A stretch of DNA of 64,000 nucleotides from Rhizobium sp. CF080 (GCF_000282095.2 NZ_AKKC02000012.1:1-64000); one strand, 5' to 3'. Positions 33,562 to 43,125 are shown, numbered from the stretch's first letter. Notes: a model not told the origin generated them from the sequence alone. Numbers and translations are program-made.

Positions 33562-34305
33562 TCAGGCCGGCAATGTCACTTCGAACGAATTGGCAATGCG
33601 GCTCTTGCCAACCTCGATGACGTGACGCATGGCGGCGATCGCCCTGTCAGGATCGCGTGAGGCGATCGCATGGGCGATCCTCAGGTGGTTGGCGGCGACC
33701 TCGTCGATCTTTTCCGGCGAGGCGGCGGGCGAGGAGAGCTGGAAGGAGATGGCCAGTGCCGCCTCGATCAGTGCGCTGGCCGAGCGCATGAACGGATTGC
33801 CGGACATGCGGGCGATGGCAAGGTGAAATTCGAGGTCCACCTTGGCGATGGTTTCCGGCGTATGGGAGAGGTTGTCGAATTTTGCGGCAATCGCGTAGAG
33901 CGCGACGATGTCGTCACTGGTGGCGCGCAGCGAGGCTGCGGCAGCCGCTGCCGGTTCCAGCGCCATGCGCATCTCGGCGAGGTGTTCTATGAATTCGAAA
34001 TCCAGGCCGGATTCGAATCGCCAGCCGAGGACGTCCGAATCGAAGAAGTTCCAGCTCGCCTTGTCGAGCACGCGGGTGCCGACCTTGGCCTTGGCTTCGA
34101 CGAGGCGTTTGGCGGCGAGCGTCTTCATGGATTCGCGCAACACCGTGCGGGAAACGCCGAAACGGGCGGAAAGCTCCGCATCGCCGGGCAACAGCGAACC
34201 TTCCGGAATCTTGCCGGAAACGATCCCCCGGCCGAGTTCCGCCACCACATGCGCGTGGTTGCTGCGGCGCTTTCGCCCACTGATCGTTGTTTCCAGAAGT
34301 CCCAA
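33562..34305 (-). CDS. GntR-family (FadR subgroup) regulator of the sugar operon
   Basis: A 247-residue regulator: winged helix at about 15-85 (LGRGIVSGKIPEGSLLPGDA, FGVSRTVLRESMKTLAAKR) and an all-helical FCD effector domain with metal-type residues (MRMALEPAAAAAA, DLEFHLAIARMSGN, NHLRIAHAI). The start is TTG at 34305, fixed by AAGGAG seven bases upstream inside the end of yjfF. It is the last gene of the leftward galactofuranose-type transporter operon and probably senses a sugar acid, as DgoR/GguR-type FadR proteins do. Confidence 0.88.
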   Translation of the reverse strand: MGLLETTISGRKRRSNHAHVVAELGRGIVSGKIPEGSLLPGDAELSARFGVSRTVLRESMKTLAAKRLVEAKAKVGTRVLDKASWNFFDSDVLGWRFESGLDFEFIEHLAEMRMALEPAAAAAASLRATSDDIVALYAIAAKFDNLSHTPETIAKVDLEFHLAIARMSGNPFMRSASALIEAALAISFQLSSPAASPEKIDEVAANHLRIAHAIASRDPDRAIAAMRHVIEVGKSRIANSFEVTLPA

Positions 34306-34306
34306 C

Positions 34307-35293
34307 TCAGATCTCCTTCAGCCGTCCTTCGGCCAGTCGCCTGTTTGAATACCAGATGATTCCGCGCTGCAATACAATGAAGACAAAGAGCAGGATGCCG
34401 ATGACGATTTTCGTCCACCAGGACGACAATGTGCCGTCGAAGACGATGTAGGTCTGGATCAGCCCCTGGATCAGGATGCCGATGAACGTTCCCGCGACCA
34501 GCCCCACGCCGCCGGTCAGAAGCGTGCCGCCGATGACGACGGCGGCGATCGCATCGAGTTCGACGCCGACCGTCGCCAGCGAGTAACCCGACGAGGTGTA
34601 GAGCGTGTAGGCGATGCCGGCGAGGCCGGAAAGGAAGCCGGACAGAGCATAGATGCCGACCGTGGTGGAGCCGACCGGAACGCCCATCAGCTCGGCCGAC
34701 TGCTGGCTGCCGCCGATCGCATAGACATTGGCGCCGAAGCGGGTGCGGCCGGCGATGAAGGCGCCGACGATGAAGACCAGCAGCATCAGCATGGCGAGCG
34801 CCGTCAACCGGCCGCCGCCCGGAAAGCGGAAATAGAAGCCCTGGATCGCGTCGATCATCTCGTGGCTGATCGGCACGGATTCGGTCGAGATCAGGTAGGC
34901 CGCGCCTCGGGCCAGGAACATGCCGGCAAGCGTCACCACGAAGGGCGGAATGCCGAGATAACGGATCATCGCCCCCATCAGACTGCCGAACAGGGTCGAA
35001 ATGACCAGCACGGCGGCGAAGGCGACCAGCGGGTGAACGCCAAGCGAGCCGACCAGGACGGCGACGAAGACGCTGGTAAAGGCGATCACCGAGCCGATCG
35101 ACAGATCGATGCCGCCCGACAGGATGACGAAGGTCATGCCGACCGCTGCAATCCCGAGAAAGGCGTTGTCGGTCAGGAGATTGCCGATGACCCGGGTCGA
35201 CAGCATGTTCGGGAACTGCAGCACGCAGAGGGCATAGGCGATGACGAAGATGCCGAGCGTGGTGACGAAGGGCAGGTTGCGGGTGTGGATCAT
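34307..35293 (-). CDS. yjfF: Sugar ABC permease, YjfF-like
   Basis: A 328-residue BPD_transp_2 family permease with about nine to ten helices; LSGGIDLSIGSVIAFTSVF and the Gly-rich FIGILIQGLIQTYIVF are typical of ribose/galactofuranose permeases. E. coli YjfF and YtfT together form the galactofuranose pore with ATPase YtfR. The start overlaps the ytfT stop by ATGA. The symbol is by family resemblance and operon order. Confidence 0.87.
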   Translation of the reverse strand: MIHTRNLPFVTTLGIFVIAYALCVLQFPNMLSTRVIGNLLTDNAFLGIAAVGMTFVILSGGIDLSIGSVIAFTSVFVAVLVGSLGVHPLVAFAAVLVISTLFGSLMGAMIRYLGIPPFVVTLAGMFLARGAAYLISTESVPISHEMIDAIQGFYFRFPGGGRLTALAMLMLLVFIVGAFIAGRTRFGANVYAIGGSQQSAELMGVPVGSTTVGIYALSGFLSGLAGIAYTLYTSSGYSLATVGVELDAIAAVVIGGTLLTGGVGLVAGTFIGILIQGLIQTYIVFDGTLSSWWTKIVIGILLFVFIVLQRGIIWYSNRRLAEGRLKEI

Positions 35294-36339
35294 CGAACCG
35301 TGCCCTCCGCCTTGTGGGATGTCTCGCGGGATGTTGTTTCGGCCTTGCGCCGCGGGGCCTTGACGAAGCCGAGCAGCGCCATGATCGCCGGCGACTGCAG
35401 TGTCAGAACGATCATGATGATGCCGGCCTTGATGATCAGGTTGAATTCCGGAGGGAAGCCGGACACCAGAATGCCGGTATTGATCGACTGGATGATCAGC
35501 GCGCCGATCAGCGATGCGGTGATGGAAAACCGCCCACCGTTCAGCGAGGTGCCGCCGATGACGACGGCGAGGATGGCGTCGAGCTCCAGCCAGAGGCCGG
35601 CATTGTTGGCATCGGCCCCGCGGATGTCGGCGGTGACGATCAGGCCGGCGATGGCGGCGCAGAGGCCGGAGATCGCGTAGACGAAGAACAGCAGGAAGCG
35701 GGCGCGCACGCCGGCAAGTGTTGCCGCGCGGCGGTTGATGCCGGTCGCCTCGATCAGGAAACCGAGCGCCGAACGGCGCACCAGCAGCCCGATGATCAGG
35801 GCGGCGCAGACCCAGATGAGGATCGGGATCGGGATGCCGGCGAGGGACCCGGATCCCACCGCCGCGAAGCTGTCGTTGTTGAAGGTGAGAATGACGCCCT
35901 CGGTGATCAGCTGGGCGATGCCGCGGCCGGCCACCATCAGGATCAGGGTCGCGATGATCGGCTGGATATCGAGGAGGGCCACCAGCACACCGTTCCAGAG
36001 GCCGCAGAGTAGGCCGACGCCGAGCGAGATCAGGATCACGACTGGCAACGGATAGCCGTGTGTGATCAGCGTTGCAGCGACCGCGCCGCAGATTGCGATC
36101 ACCGCGCCGATGGAGAGGTCGATGCCGCGGGTGGCGATGACCAGCGTCATACCGATCGTCAGCAGCGCGACGGGGGCGGCACGCACCAGGATGTCGATCA
36201 GGCTGCCGTAGAGGCGGCCGTTCTGGAACGAGACGTTGAGGAAGCCGGGAGCGACCGCCGTGATCAAGGCGAGAATGACGGCCAGTGCGATGATCTGGGG
36301 TGCCAGCCGTTTCAGCCGGCGGGTGAGGCGGTTCGTCAT
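35290..36339 (-). CDS. ytfT: Sugar ABC permease, YtfT-like
   Basis: A 349-residue BPD_transp_2 permease. It carries the conserved IATRGIDLSIGAVIAICGA motif and LELDAILAVVIGGTSLNGG, and ends in a polar tail. It starts four bases inside the ATPase gene (ATGA) and overlaps yjfF in the same way, so the membrane and ATPase subunits are made in step. Confidence 0.88.
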   Translation of the reverse strand: MTNRLTRRLKRLAPQIIALAVILALITAVAPGFLNVSFQNGRLYGSLIDILVRAAPVALLTIGMTLVIATRGIDLSIGAVIAICGAVAATLITHGYPLPVVILISLGVGLLCGLWNGVLVALLDIQPIIATLILMVAGRGIAQLITEGVILTFNNDSFAAVGSGSLAGIPIPILIWVCAALIIGLLVRRSALGFLIEATGINRRAATLAGVRARFLLFFVYAISGLCAAIAGLIVTADIRGADANNAGLWLELDAILAVVIGGTSLNGGRFSITASLIGALIIQSINTGILVSGFPPEFNLIIKAGIIMIVLTLQSPAIMALLGFVKAPRRKAETTSRETSHKAEGTVR

Positions 36340-37862
36340 GCAGCCTCCGTCCGGGCAGGGGCCGCGATCGCCTGCATGATGTTGTCGGCGGTCACCTGTT
36401 CGCCCTTGAGTTCGGCGATATGCTTGCGGTCGGACAGCACGATGACGCGGTGGGCGATGGCGGTCAGCTCCTCCAGCTCGGAGGAGATGACGACCAGCGA
36501 CATGCCGTCGGCGCAGAGTTTTTCGACCATCTTGAGGATTTCTGCGTGCGCGCCGATATCGATGCCGCGCGTGGGTTCGTCTAATATCAGCAGGCGGGGT
36601 TCTGTCGCCAGCCAGCGGGCGAGGATCGCCTTCTGCTGGTTGCCGCCGGAGAGGAATTTCATCTGTCTGTTGGGGTCAGCCGGCCGGATATCCAGCGACT
36701 TGAGGAAGCTTTCGGCAAGCGCTGCCTTTTCGCGCGACGAGATCGGCTTTGCCCAGCCCTGGCGGGCCTGGACTGCGAGCGCGATATTGTCGGCGACGGA
36801 AAAATCGCCGATGATGCCGTCCGCCTTGCGCTCCTCCGGGCAGAAGCCGAAGCCGTTGGCAATCGCCGCTTCCGGGGAGGAGATGGCGACTTGCCGGTTG
36901 TCGACGGTCGCCGTGCCGCTGTCGGCGCGGTCTATGCCGAAGAGCAGGAAGGCGGTCTCGGTGCGGCCGGAGCCGAGCAATCCCGCAACTCCGACCACTT
37001 CGCCGGGTCGGATATCGAGGTCGAAGGGCGCGACGCTGCCGCGCTTGCCGTAACCCGAGAAGCGGATCGGCGCTTCGGTGGTGGAGGCGACGGTCTCTTC
37101 CTGGGCCTGATGCTCGCGGGTGATATGCTGCAGCTCGCGGCCGAGCATCATCGAGATCAGCTCCAGTCGCGGCAGTTCCGCAAGCTTGCGGGTGCCGACA
37201 AGCCGGCCGTTGCGTAAGACCGTGACGCGGTCGGCGACGGCGTAAACCTGGTTCAAAAAATGGGTGATGATGATGATGCCGAGGCCTTGCTCGCGCAGGC
37301 GCCGCAGCACCGAGAACAGCATCTCCACCTCGTGGGCGTCCAGGCTGGCGGTCGGTTCGTCGAGCACCAGAACCTTGCCGGAGAGATCGACGGCGCGGGC
37401 GATGGCGACAATCTGGCGGACGGCGACGGAATAGGACGAGAGCAGCGCGTCGACATCGATATCGAGGCCGTAACGTTGAAGCAGTGCCTTCGAGCGGCGG
37501 CGCATTTCGCCGCGGTCGATCAGGCCGAATCGACGCGGCTGGCGGCCGAGGAAGAGGTTTTCGGCGACCGTCAGGTTTTCGAGAAGATTGACCTCCTGGT
37601 AGACGGTGCCGATGCCGAGGCTTTGCGCTTCCGCGACGCTTGCCGGGGTCACCTCCGCACCTTCGAGGCGCATCGTGCCGTGATCGCGGCTGTAGACGCC
37701 GGTGAGGATCTTGATCAGCGTCGACTTGCCGGCGCCGTTTTCGCCGAGCAGCGCATGGATCTCGCCGCGCTCGAGCGTGAAATCGACGGCGTCGAGCGCC
37801 GTGATGCCGAGGAAGGCCTTGCCGATGCCCCGGGCTTCCAGAAGTGAACTCTTGTCCGACAT
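36336..37862 (-). CDS. ytfR: Sugar ABC transporter ATPase, YtfR/MglA-like
   Basis: A 508-residue tandem ATPase of the ribose/galactose class. The N-terminal domain has Walker A GENGAGKST and LVLDEPTASLD; its signature region (SYSVAVRQIVAIARA) departs from LSGGQ, as is usual for first domains in this family. The C-terminal domain has a degenerate Walker A (GLLGSGRTE), the signature LSGGNQQK and ILDEPTRGID. One functional hydrolysis site is expected, which is normal here. Confidence 0.92.
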   Translation of the reverse strand: MSDKSSLLEARGIGKAFLGITALDAVDFTLERGEIHALLGENGAGKSTLIKILTGVYSRDHGTMRLEGAEVTPASVAEAQSLGIGTVYQEVNLLENLTVAENLFLGRQPRRFGLIDRGEMRRRSKALLQRYGLDIDVDALLSSYSVAVRQIVAIARAVDLSGKVLVLDEPTASLDAHEVEMLFSVLRRLREQGLGIIIITHFLNQVYAVADRVTVLRNGRLVGTRKLAELPRLELISMMLGRELQHITREHQAQEETVASTTEAPIRFSGYGKRGSVAPFDLDIRPGEVVGVAGLLGSGRTETAFLLFGIDRADSGTATVDNRQVAISSPEAAIANGFGFCPEERKADGIIGDFSVADNIALAVQARQGWAKPISSREKAALAESFLKSLDIRPADPNRQMKFLSGGNQQKAILARWLATEPRLLILDEPTRGIDIGAHAEILKMVEKLCADGMSLVVISSELEELTAIAHRVIVLSDRKHIAELKGEQVTADNIMQAIAAPARTEAA

Positions 37863-37887
37863 GCCTTACGTCCCGCGTCTATCGAAG

Positions 37888-37960
37888 AACCGGAGCGGCG
37901 AGGGTGCACCGCTCCGGTTGCTGGAGGCGCCCGGCTCAAAGGGTAGGAGGCGGAGCCGGG
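37888..37960 (-). other. Two tandem hairpins between ytfQ and ytfR
   Basis: First: AACCGGAGCGG (37888-37898) with CCGCTCCGGTT (37909-37919). Second: CCCGGCTC (37930-37937) with GAGCCGGG (37953-37960). Both lack a T-run on the transcribed strand. Paired hairpins after a binding-protein gene usually stabilise its mRNA or lower expression of the downstream ATPase and permeases. Confidence 0.6.
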
Positions 37961-37971
37961 TGGCGGGGGGG

Positions 37972-38931
37972 TCAGTAACCGAGACCCTTCTTGGCTTCGT
38001 AGACCTTCATCGGGTCATCCTTGGCGGTGTAGAGTTTCGATTCCGTCTGGATCCACTTCGGCGGAGCCTTCTTGTCCTTCAGATACGCATTGAGGGCTTC
38101 GAAGGCGGGGCCGGCCATGTTCGGGGTCAGCTCGACCGTCGCATTGGCTTCGCCCTTGGCCATGGCCTGGAAAATATCCGGCACGGCGTCGATCGAGACG
38201 ACCTTGATGTCGGTGCCGGGCTTCAGGCCGGCTTCCTTGATCGCCTGGATGGCGCCGACCGCCATGTCGTCGTTATGGGCATAGACCGCGCAGATGTCCT
38301 TGCCGCCGCCTTCCGCCTTGATGAAGCTTTCCATGACTTCCTTGCCCTTGGTGCGGGTGAAGTCACCGGTCTGCGAGCGGGCGATCTTGATGTTCGAATG
38401 GGCGGCGATCGCCTGTTCGAAACCCTTTTTGCGGTTGATGGCAGGCGAGGAACCGGTGGTGCCTTGAAGTTCCATCACCTTGCAGTTCTTGGAGCCGATT
38501 TCCTTGACCAGCCAATCGCCGGCAACCTTGCCTTCGAACACCTGATCGGAGGTGACGGCGGTCAGGTAGAGGTCCTTCGGTGCGTCGATCTCGCGGTCGA
38601 GCAGGATGACCGGGATCTTTTCTTCCTTGGCTTCCTTGAGGACCGCATCCCAGCCGGTGGCGACGACCGGGGCGATGAAGATCGCATCGACGCCCTGCGC
38701 GATGAAGCCACGGATCGCCTTGATCTGGTTTTCCTGCTTCTGCTGGGCGTCGGCGAATTTCAGGGTGACGCCGCGCTTTTCGGCTTCCTGCTTGGTGACC
38801 GTGGTTTCGGCCGCACGCCAGCCGGATTCCGAACCGATCTGCGAGAAACCGACGGTAAGCGAGGCGGCAGAAACGCCGGATGCCAGGGATAGGGTGAGAG
38901 CGGCTGCAGCTGCCGCGAGTGCTCGTTTCAT
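37972..38931 (-). CDS. ytfQ: Sugar ABC solute-binding protein, YtfQ-like
   Basis: A 319-residue periplasmic-binding protein type 1 with a signal peptide (about 1-22, ending VSA). The sequence SLTVGFSQIGSESGWRAAET is the characteristic YtfQ start (galactofuranose binding), followed by DAIFIAPVVATGWDAVL and HNDDMAVGAIQAIKEAG. In E. coli the protein binds D-galactofuranose; L-arabinofuranose is stereochemically similar, so either could be the ligand here. First gene of the leftward operon. Confidence 0.9.
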   Translation of the reverse strand: MKRALAAAAAALTLSLASGVSAASLTVGFSQIGSESGWRAAETTVTKQEAEKRGVTLKFADAQQKQENQIKAIRGFIAQGVDAIFIAPVVATGWDAVLKEAKEEKIPVILLDREIDAPKDLYLTAVTSDQVFEGKVAGDWLVKEIGSKNCKVMELQGTTGSSPAINRKKGFEQAIAAHSNIKIARSQTGDFTRTKGKEVMESFIKAEGGGKDICAVYAHNDDMAVGAIQAIKEAGLKPGTDIKVVSIDAVPDIFQAMAKGEANATVELTPNMAGPAFEALNAYLKDKKAPPKWIQTESKLYTAKDDPMKVYEAKKGLGY

Positions 38932-39249
38932 CTTAAATCCTCCCAGAGATGAGAAAGCGAACTGACGGCTGAAAGGATTGGCATATAATAATACTTTTTC
39001 AAGCGCTAATTTTTGAGAAGTTGTGAGAAATGCGGGCGTCGCCTCCGTTTGAAATAAACAATCGATTGAATCCCCAGGATAAATACAGTTTTTGAAAAAT
39101 ATCCAGATCGCCGAAAGCGTGTTTTCTTATCCTTGACAAGCCCGATGCCAATCCAATAGTCGTATTAATGACTGCATCGGGCCGAATGGTTCTGATGGGA
39201 GGAGTGGCATGGCGACAGGAGACGTCATGTTAGAATTGGAAGCATTTGG
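38932..39249. promoter_or_regulatory. Divergent promoter region of the two sugar operons
   Basis: This 318-base gene-free stretch separates ytfQ and gguC and is clearly more AT-rich than its surroundings. It holds a candidate rightward promoter, TTGACA (39133-39138) and AATAGT (39155-39160) at 16 bp, overlapped by AGTCGTATTAATGACT (39158-39173), an imperfect palindrome that could be a GntR-type operator. On the other side the run ATATAATAATAC lies about 50 bases from the ytfQ start and may include its -10 region. No small gene is evident. Confidence 0.5.
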
Positions 39250-40254
39250 GTGACGAAATCGATGTTGCGGGTTCTTCAGGTCGTGGATGGCGCTGGTGCG
39301 TCTATTGTCGTTGCGTGGGATGGCGAAGGTGCTGCCCGTGCGGTCAAGGGCGTGTCGTCCACCTATGACCTCGCCTGCCAGGCGATTGCCGCCGGCCAGA
39401 CCCTGGCAGAGCGGATCGATGCCGCCGGCCTCGGCGATCGCGTCGACCTTGAAAAGGCCGCGGACGAGGGGCGTCTTGGCTTGCCGATCACCCATCCGGA
39501 CCCGGCGCATTTCGTCGTCGCGGGTACCGGATTGACCCATCTCGGTTCGGCCGATGGCCGCGACAAGATGCACAAGGCGGCGCAAGCGGCCGAAAAGCCC
39601 ACCGATTCGATGCGCATGTTCCTGATGGGCGTCGAGGGCGGCAAGCCGAAGCCCGGCGAGGTCGGCGTGCAGCCGGAATGGTTCTACAAGGGCAACGGCT
39701 CGCAGCTTCGCGCCACCGGCAGCGATCTCGTGTCCCCGGCCTTCGCGCTCGATGGCGGCGAGGAGCCGGAACTTGCGGCGATCTACCTGATCGGCCCGGA
39801 TGGTACGCCCTTCCGCCTGGGCTTCTGTCTCGCCAACGAATTTTCCGACCACGTGACGGAGAAGGGCAATTATCTCTGGCTCGCCCATTCCAAGCTGCGT
39901 CAGGCGGCACTCGGCCCGGAACTGCTCGTCGGCGATCTGCCGGAGCATGTAGAAGGCACTTCGCGCGTGTTGCGCGGTGACAAGGTGATCTTCGAAAAGC
40001 CTTTCCTGTCCGGCGAGGCGAACATGTCGCACACGATCGCCAATCTCGAACACCATAATTTCAAATATGATATCTTCCGCCAGCCGGGCGATCTGCATGT
40101 ACATTTCTTCGGCACGGCGACGCTGTCGTTCTCCGAAGGGATCCAGACGGAAGCGGGTGACATGTTCGAGATTTCGGCCGCACCCTTCAAGCTGCCGCTC
40201 GTCAACCGGCTGACTGTTGCGGCGCACACGCCCGTGACGATCAAGAAGCTCTGA
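39250..40254 (+). CDS. gguC: GguC / AraD1-family FAH-fold protein
   Basis: A 334-residue protein of the GguC/AraD1 family, related to fumarylacetoacetate hydrolases; FRLGFCLANEFSDHV and the C-terminal KYDIFRQPGDLHVHFFGTA are characteristic. FAH-fold homologues dehydrate 2-keto-3-deoxy-L-arabinonate, matching the neighbouring sugar dehydrogenase and dehydratase; in Agrobacterium gguC lies beside gguAB. The GTG at 39250 gives the usual length; ATG at 39262 is the alternative. First gene of the rightward sugar operon. Confidence 0.86.
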   Translation: MTKSMLRVLQVVDGAGASIVVAWDGEGAARAVKGVSSTYDLACQAIAAGQTLAERIDAAGLGDRVDLEKAADEGRLGLPITHPDPAHFVVAGTGLTHLGSADGRDKMHKAAQAAEKPTDSMRMFLMGVEGGKPKPGEVGVQPEWFYKGNGSQLRATGSDLVSPAFALDGGEEPELAAIYLIGPDGTPFRLGFCLANEFSDHVTEKGNYLWLAHSKLRQAALGPELLVGDLPEHVEGTSRVLRGDKVIFEKPFLSGEANMSHTIANLEHHNFKYDIFRQPGDLHVHFFGTATLSFSEGIQTEAGDMFEISAAPFKLPLVNRLTVAAHTPVTIKKL

Positions 40255-40263
40255 GAGGCGGTC

Positions 40264-41190
40264 ATGGCTCCCATCCGCGTCGCCATCGTCGGGCTTGGAA
40301 AGATCGCGAGGGATCAGCATCTCGGCGCGATCGAAGCGACCGATGGCATCGAGCTCGTGGCCGTCGCCAGCCGCCACGCCAAGCTTGATCGCATCGCCTG
40401 TTTCCACGAGATCAGCGATCTGCTGGCCTCGGACGTCGAGTTCGATGCCGTCTCTCTCTGCACGCCGCCCGTGGGGCGTTTCGAGCAGGCCAAGGCAGCG
40501 CTCGACGCCGGCAAGCATGTGATGCTCGAAAAACCGCCGGGCGCGACGCTTTCGGAAGTCTATGCTCTGGAGAAGCTCGCTAGGGAAAAAGGCGTCACGC
40601 TGTTCTCGACCTGGCATTCGCGGGCTGCCGCCGCCGTCGAGCCGGCGCGGGCGCTACTCGCAAAGCGGACCATCCGCAGCGTCACGGTCGAGTGGAAGGA
40701 AGATGTACGTCACTGGCATCCGGGCCAGGCCTGGATCTGGGAGCCCGGCGGTCTCGGTGTCTTCGATCCCGGCATCAATGCGCTGTCGATCGTGACCCGC
40801 ATCCTGCCGGAAAGCTTTCACCTCACCCGTTCGGACTTGACCTTCCCGGCCAACCGGGCGGCGCCGATCGCGGCTAGTCTCTCTTTCGAAACGGATGGCG
40901 GCATACCGGTCTCGGCCGAATTCGACTGGCGCCAGACCGGACCGCAGACCTGGGATATCCGCATCGAGACCGACGAAGGCCCGGTCGTCCTGACCCATGG
41001 CGGCAGCCGTCTTTTCGTCGATGGCCAAAGCGCGATCGTCGAGGAAGACAGGGAATACCGCAATCTCTATCGTGATTTCGTGGCGCTGGTGGCCGAGGGC
41101 CGCAGCGATGCCGATTTCTCGCCGCTGGTGCATGTCGCCGACGCCTTCATGCTGGGCCGGCGCATTCAAACAGATGCCTTTGAGGACTGA
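40264..41190 (+). CDS. L-arabinose/D-galactose 1-dehydrogenase (Gfo/Idh/MocA)
   Basis: A 308-residue NAD(P)-dependent sugar dehydrogenase. The Rossmann start is VAIVGLGKIARDQHL, the catalytic-site Lys lies in HVMLEKPPGATL, and WKEDVRHWHPGQAWIWEPGG with the following GVFDPGINALSI closely resembles the characterised Azospirillum L-arabinose 1-dehydrogenase and pseudomonad D-galactose dehydrogenase as I recall them. It would form the lactone that starts non-phosphorylative sugar oxidation. GAGAGGCGG precedes the start; the stop shares one base with the next start (TGATG). Confidence 0.88.
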   Translation: MAPIRVAIVGLGKIARDQHLGAIEATDGIELVAVASRHAKLDRIACFHEISDLLASDVEFDAVSLCTPPVGRFEQAKAALDAGKHVMLEKPPGATLSEVYALEKLAREKGVTLFSTWHSRAAAAVEPARALLAKRTIRSVTVEWKEDVRHWHPGQAWIWEPGGLGVFDPGINALSIVTRILPESFHLTRSDLTFPANRAAPIAASLSFETDGGIPVSAEFDWRQTGPQTWDIRIETDEGPVVLTHGGSRLFVDGQSAIVEEDREYRNLYRDFVALVAEGRSDADFSPLVHVADAFMLGRRIQTDAFED

Positions 41191-43037
41191 TGATGACCAA
41201 TTCCGAAAACGTAACCTCGAACGAGATTGCCGAAACCGACCACCGTCGCCAGGAGGTCCGGAAGCTCCGTTCCCGCGCCTGGTTCGACAATCCGTCGAAT
41301 GTCGACATGACGGCGCTCTATCTCGAGCGTTACATGAATTTCGGTCTCAGCCAGGCCGAACTGCAATCCGACCGGCCGATCATCGGCATCGCACAGACGG
41401 GTTCGGATCTGTCGCCGTGCAATCGGCACCATCTGGAACTGGCGCATCGTCTGCGTGAGGGCATCCGCGAGGCGGGCGGCATCGCGATCGAATTCCCGGT
41501 CCACCCGATCCAGGAAACCGGCAAGCGGCCGACTGCCGGTCTCGACCGCAACCTTGCCTATCTCGGCCTGGTGGAAGTCCTCTACGGTTATCCGCTCGAC
41601 GGTGTCGTGCTGACGATCGGCTGCGACAAGACCACGCCGGCCTGTCTGATGGCGGCGGCGACCGTCAACATCCCGGCGATCGCGCTCTCCGTTGGCCCGA
41701 TGCTGAACGGCTGGTTCCGCGGCGAGCGCACCGGCTCCGGCACCATCGTCTGGAAGGCCCGCGAGCTGCTGGCCAAGGGCGAGATCGACTATGCGGGCTT
41801 CGTCAAGCTCGTCGCCTCCTCGGCACCGTCCACCGGATATTGCAACACGATGGGCACGGCGACGACGATGAATTCGCTTGCCGAAGCGCTCGGCATGCAG
41901 CTTCCGGGCTCGGCGGCGATCCCGGCGCCCTATCGCGATCGGCAGGAAGTCTCCTATCTGACCGGCCTTCGCATCGTCGAGATGGTCAAGGAGGATCTGA
42001 AGCCCTCCGATATCCTAACCAAGGAAGCCTTTATCAACGCCATCCGCGTCAATTCGGCGATCGGCGGCTCGACCAATGCGCCGATCCATCTGAATGCGCT
42101 CGCCCGGCATATCGGCGTCGAACTGACGGTCGATGACTGGCAGGCTTACGGCGAGGAAGTGCCGCTGCTCGTCAACCTGCAGCCGGCCGGCGAATATCTC
42201 GGCGAGGACTATTACCATGCCGGCGGCGTGCCGGCCGTCGTCAACCAGTTGATGACCCAGGGCCTCATCCATGAGGACGCGATGACGGTCAACGGCAAGA
42301 CGATCGGCGATAACTGTCGCGGCGCGATCATCGAAGACGAGAAGGTCATCCGCCGGTATGACGAACCCCTGAAGGCCCATGCGGGCTTCCGGGTGCTGCG
42401 TGGCAATCTGTTCTCTTCGGCGATCATGAAGACCAGCGTCATCTCGCCGGAATTCCGCCAGCGTTATCTCTCCAACCCGAACGATCCGGAAGCCTTTGAG
42501 GGCAGGGCTGTGGTGTTCGACGGGCCGGAAGACTACCATCACCGGATCGACGATCCGTCGCTCGAAATCGATGCGCATACGGTCCTGTTCATGCGCGGCG
42601 CCGGACCGATCGGTTATCCGGGTGCCGCCGAGGTCGTCAACATGCGCGCCCCGGACTATCTCCTGAAACAGGGAATCTCGTCGCTTGCCTGCATCGGCGA
42701 CGGCCGCCAGTCCGGAACGTCCGGCAGCCCGTCGATCCTCAATGCCTCGCCGGAAGCGGCCGCTGGCGGTGGCCTTGCCATCCTGCGGACCGGCGATCGC
42801 GTGCGCATCGACGTCGGTCGCGGTACGGCGGATATCCTGATCTCCGACGAGGAAATGGCGGAGCGCCGCAAGACTCTTGAGGCAGAGGGCGGCTACCAGT
42901 ACCCGAAGCATCAGACGCCCTGGCAGGAAATCCAGCGCCACTATGTCGGCCAGCTCGAAACCGGCGCCGTGCTGGAGCCGGCCGTCAAATACCAGCGGAT
43001 TGCTCAGACCAACGGCATTCCGCGCGACAATCACTGA
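41190..43037 (+). CDS. IlvD/Edd-family sugar-acid dehydratase (xylonate/arabinonate type)
   Basis: A 615-residue [Fe-S] dehydratase removing water from aldonic acids to give 2-keto-3-deoxy sugar acids. Cluster ligands are predicted at Cys77 (SPCNRHH), Cys145 (IGCDKTTP, with Lys147 as carbamylated Mg ligand) and Cys218 (GYCNTMGTA); GDGRQSGTSGSPS is the C-terminal catalytic-Ser region. The N-terminus RSRAWFDNPSNVDMTALYLE matches Caulobacter xylonate dehydratase more than the shorter L-arabinonate dehydratases, so the substrate could be D-xylonate, L-arabinonate or D-galactonate. Confidence 0.88.
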   Translation: MMTNSENVTSNEIAETDHRRQEVRKLRSRAWFDNPSNVDMTALYLERYMNFGLSQAELQSDRPIIGIAQTGSDLSPCNRHHLELAHRLREGIREAGGIAIEFPVHPIQETGKRPTAGLDRNLAYLGLVEVLYGYPLDGVVLTIGCDKTTPACLMAAATVNIPAIALSVGPMLNGWFRGERTGSGTIVWKARELLAKGEIDYAGFVKLVASSAPSTGYCNTMGTATTMNSLAEALGMQLPGSAAIPAPYRDRQEVSYLTGLRIVEMVKEDLKPSDILTKEAFINAIRVNSAIGGSTNAPIHLNALARHIGVELTVDDWQAYGEEVPLLVNLQPAGEYLGEDYYHAGGVPAVVNQLMTQGLIHEDAMTVNGKTIGDNCRGAIIEDEKVIRRYDEPLKAHAGFRVLRGNLFSSAIMKTSVISPEFRQRYLSNPNDPEAFEGRAVVFDGPEDYHHRIDDPSLEIDAHTVLFMRGAGPIGYPGAAEVVNMRAPDYLLKQGISSLACIGDGRQSGTSGSPSILNASPEAAAGGGLAILRTGDRVRIDVGRGTADILISDEEMAERRKTLEAEGGYQYPKHQTPWQEIQRHYVGQLETGAVLEPAVKYQRIAQTNGIPRDNH

Positions 43038-43053
43038 CCGGTTTGCGGTCCCC

Positions 43054-43112
43054 AGGGCGGCGGGAGGCCGCCCTTAGACAAGATTTGGCGGCTCGAAGGG
43101 AGCCGCTCCAAA
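43054..43112 (+). other. Tandem hairpins upstream of chvE
   Basis: AGGGCGGC/GCCGCCCT (43054-43061 and 43067-43074) and a longer imperfect stem TTTGGCGGCT/AGCCGCTCCAAA (43084-43093 and 43101-43112). The second ends at the AAGGAGG ribosome site of chvE. They could mark an mRNA processing boundary between the enzyme genes and the highly expressed binding protein. Confidence 0.45.
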
Positions 43113-43125
43113 GGAGGAGTAATCC

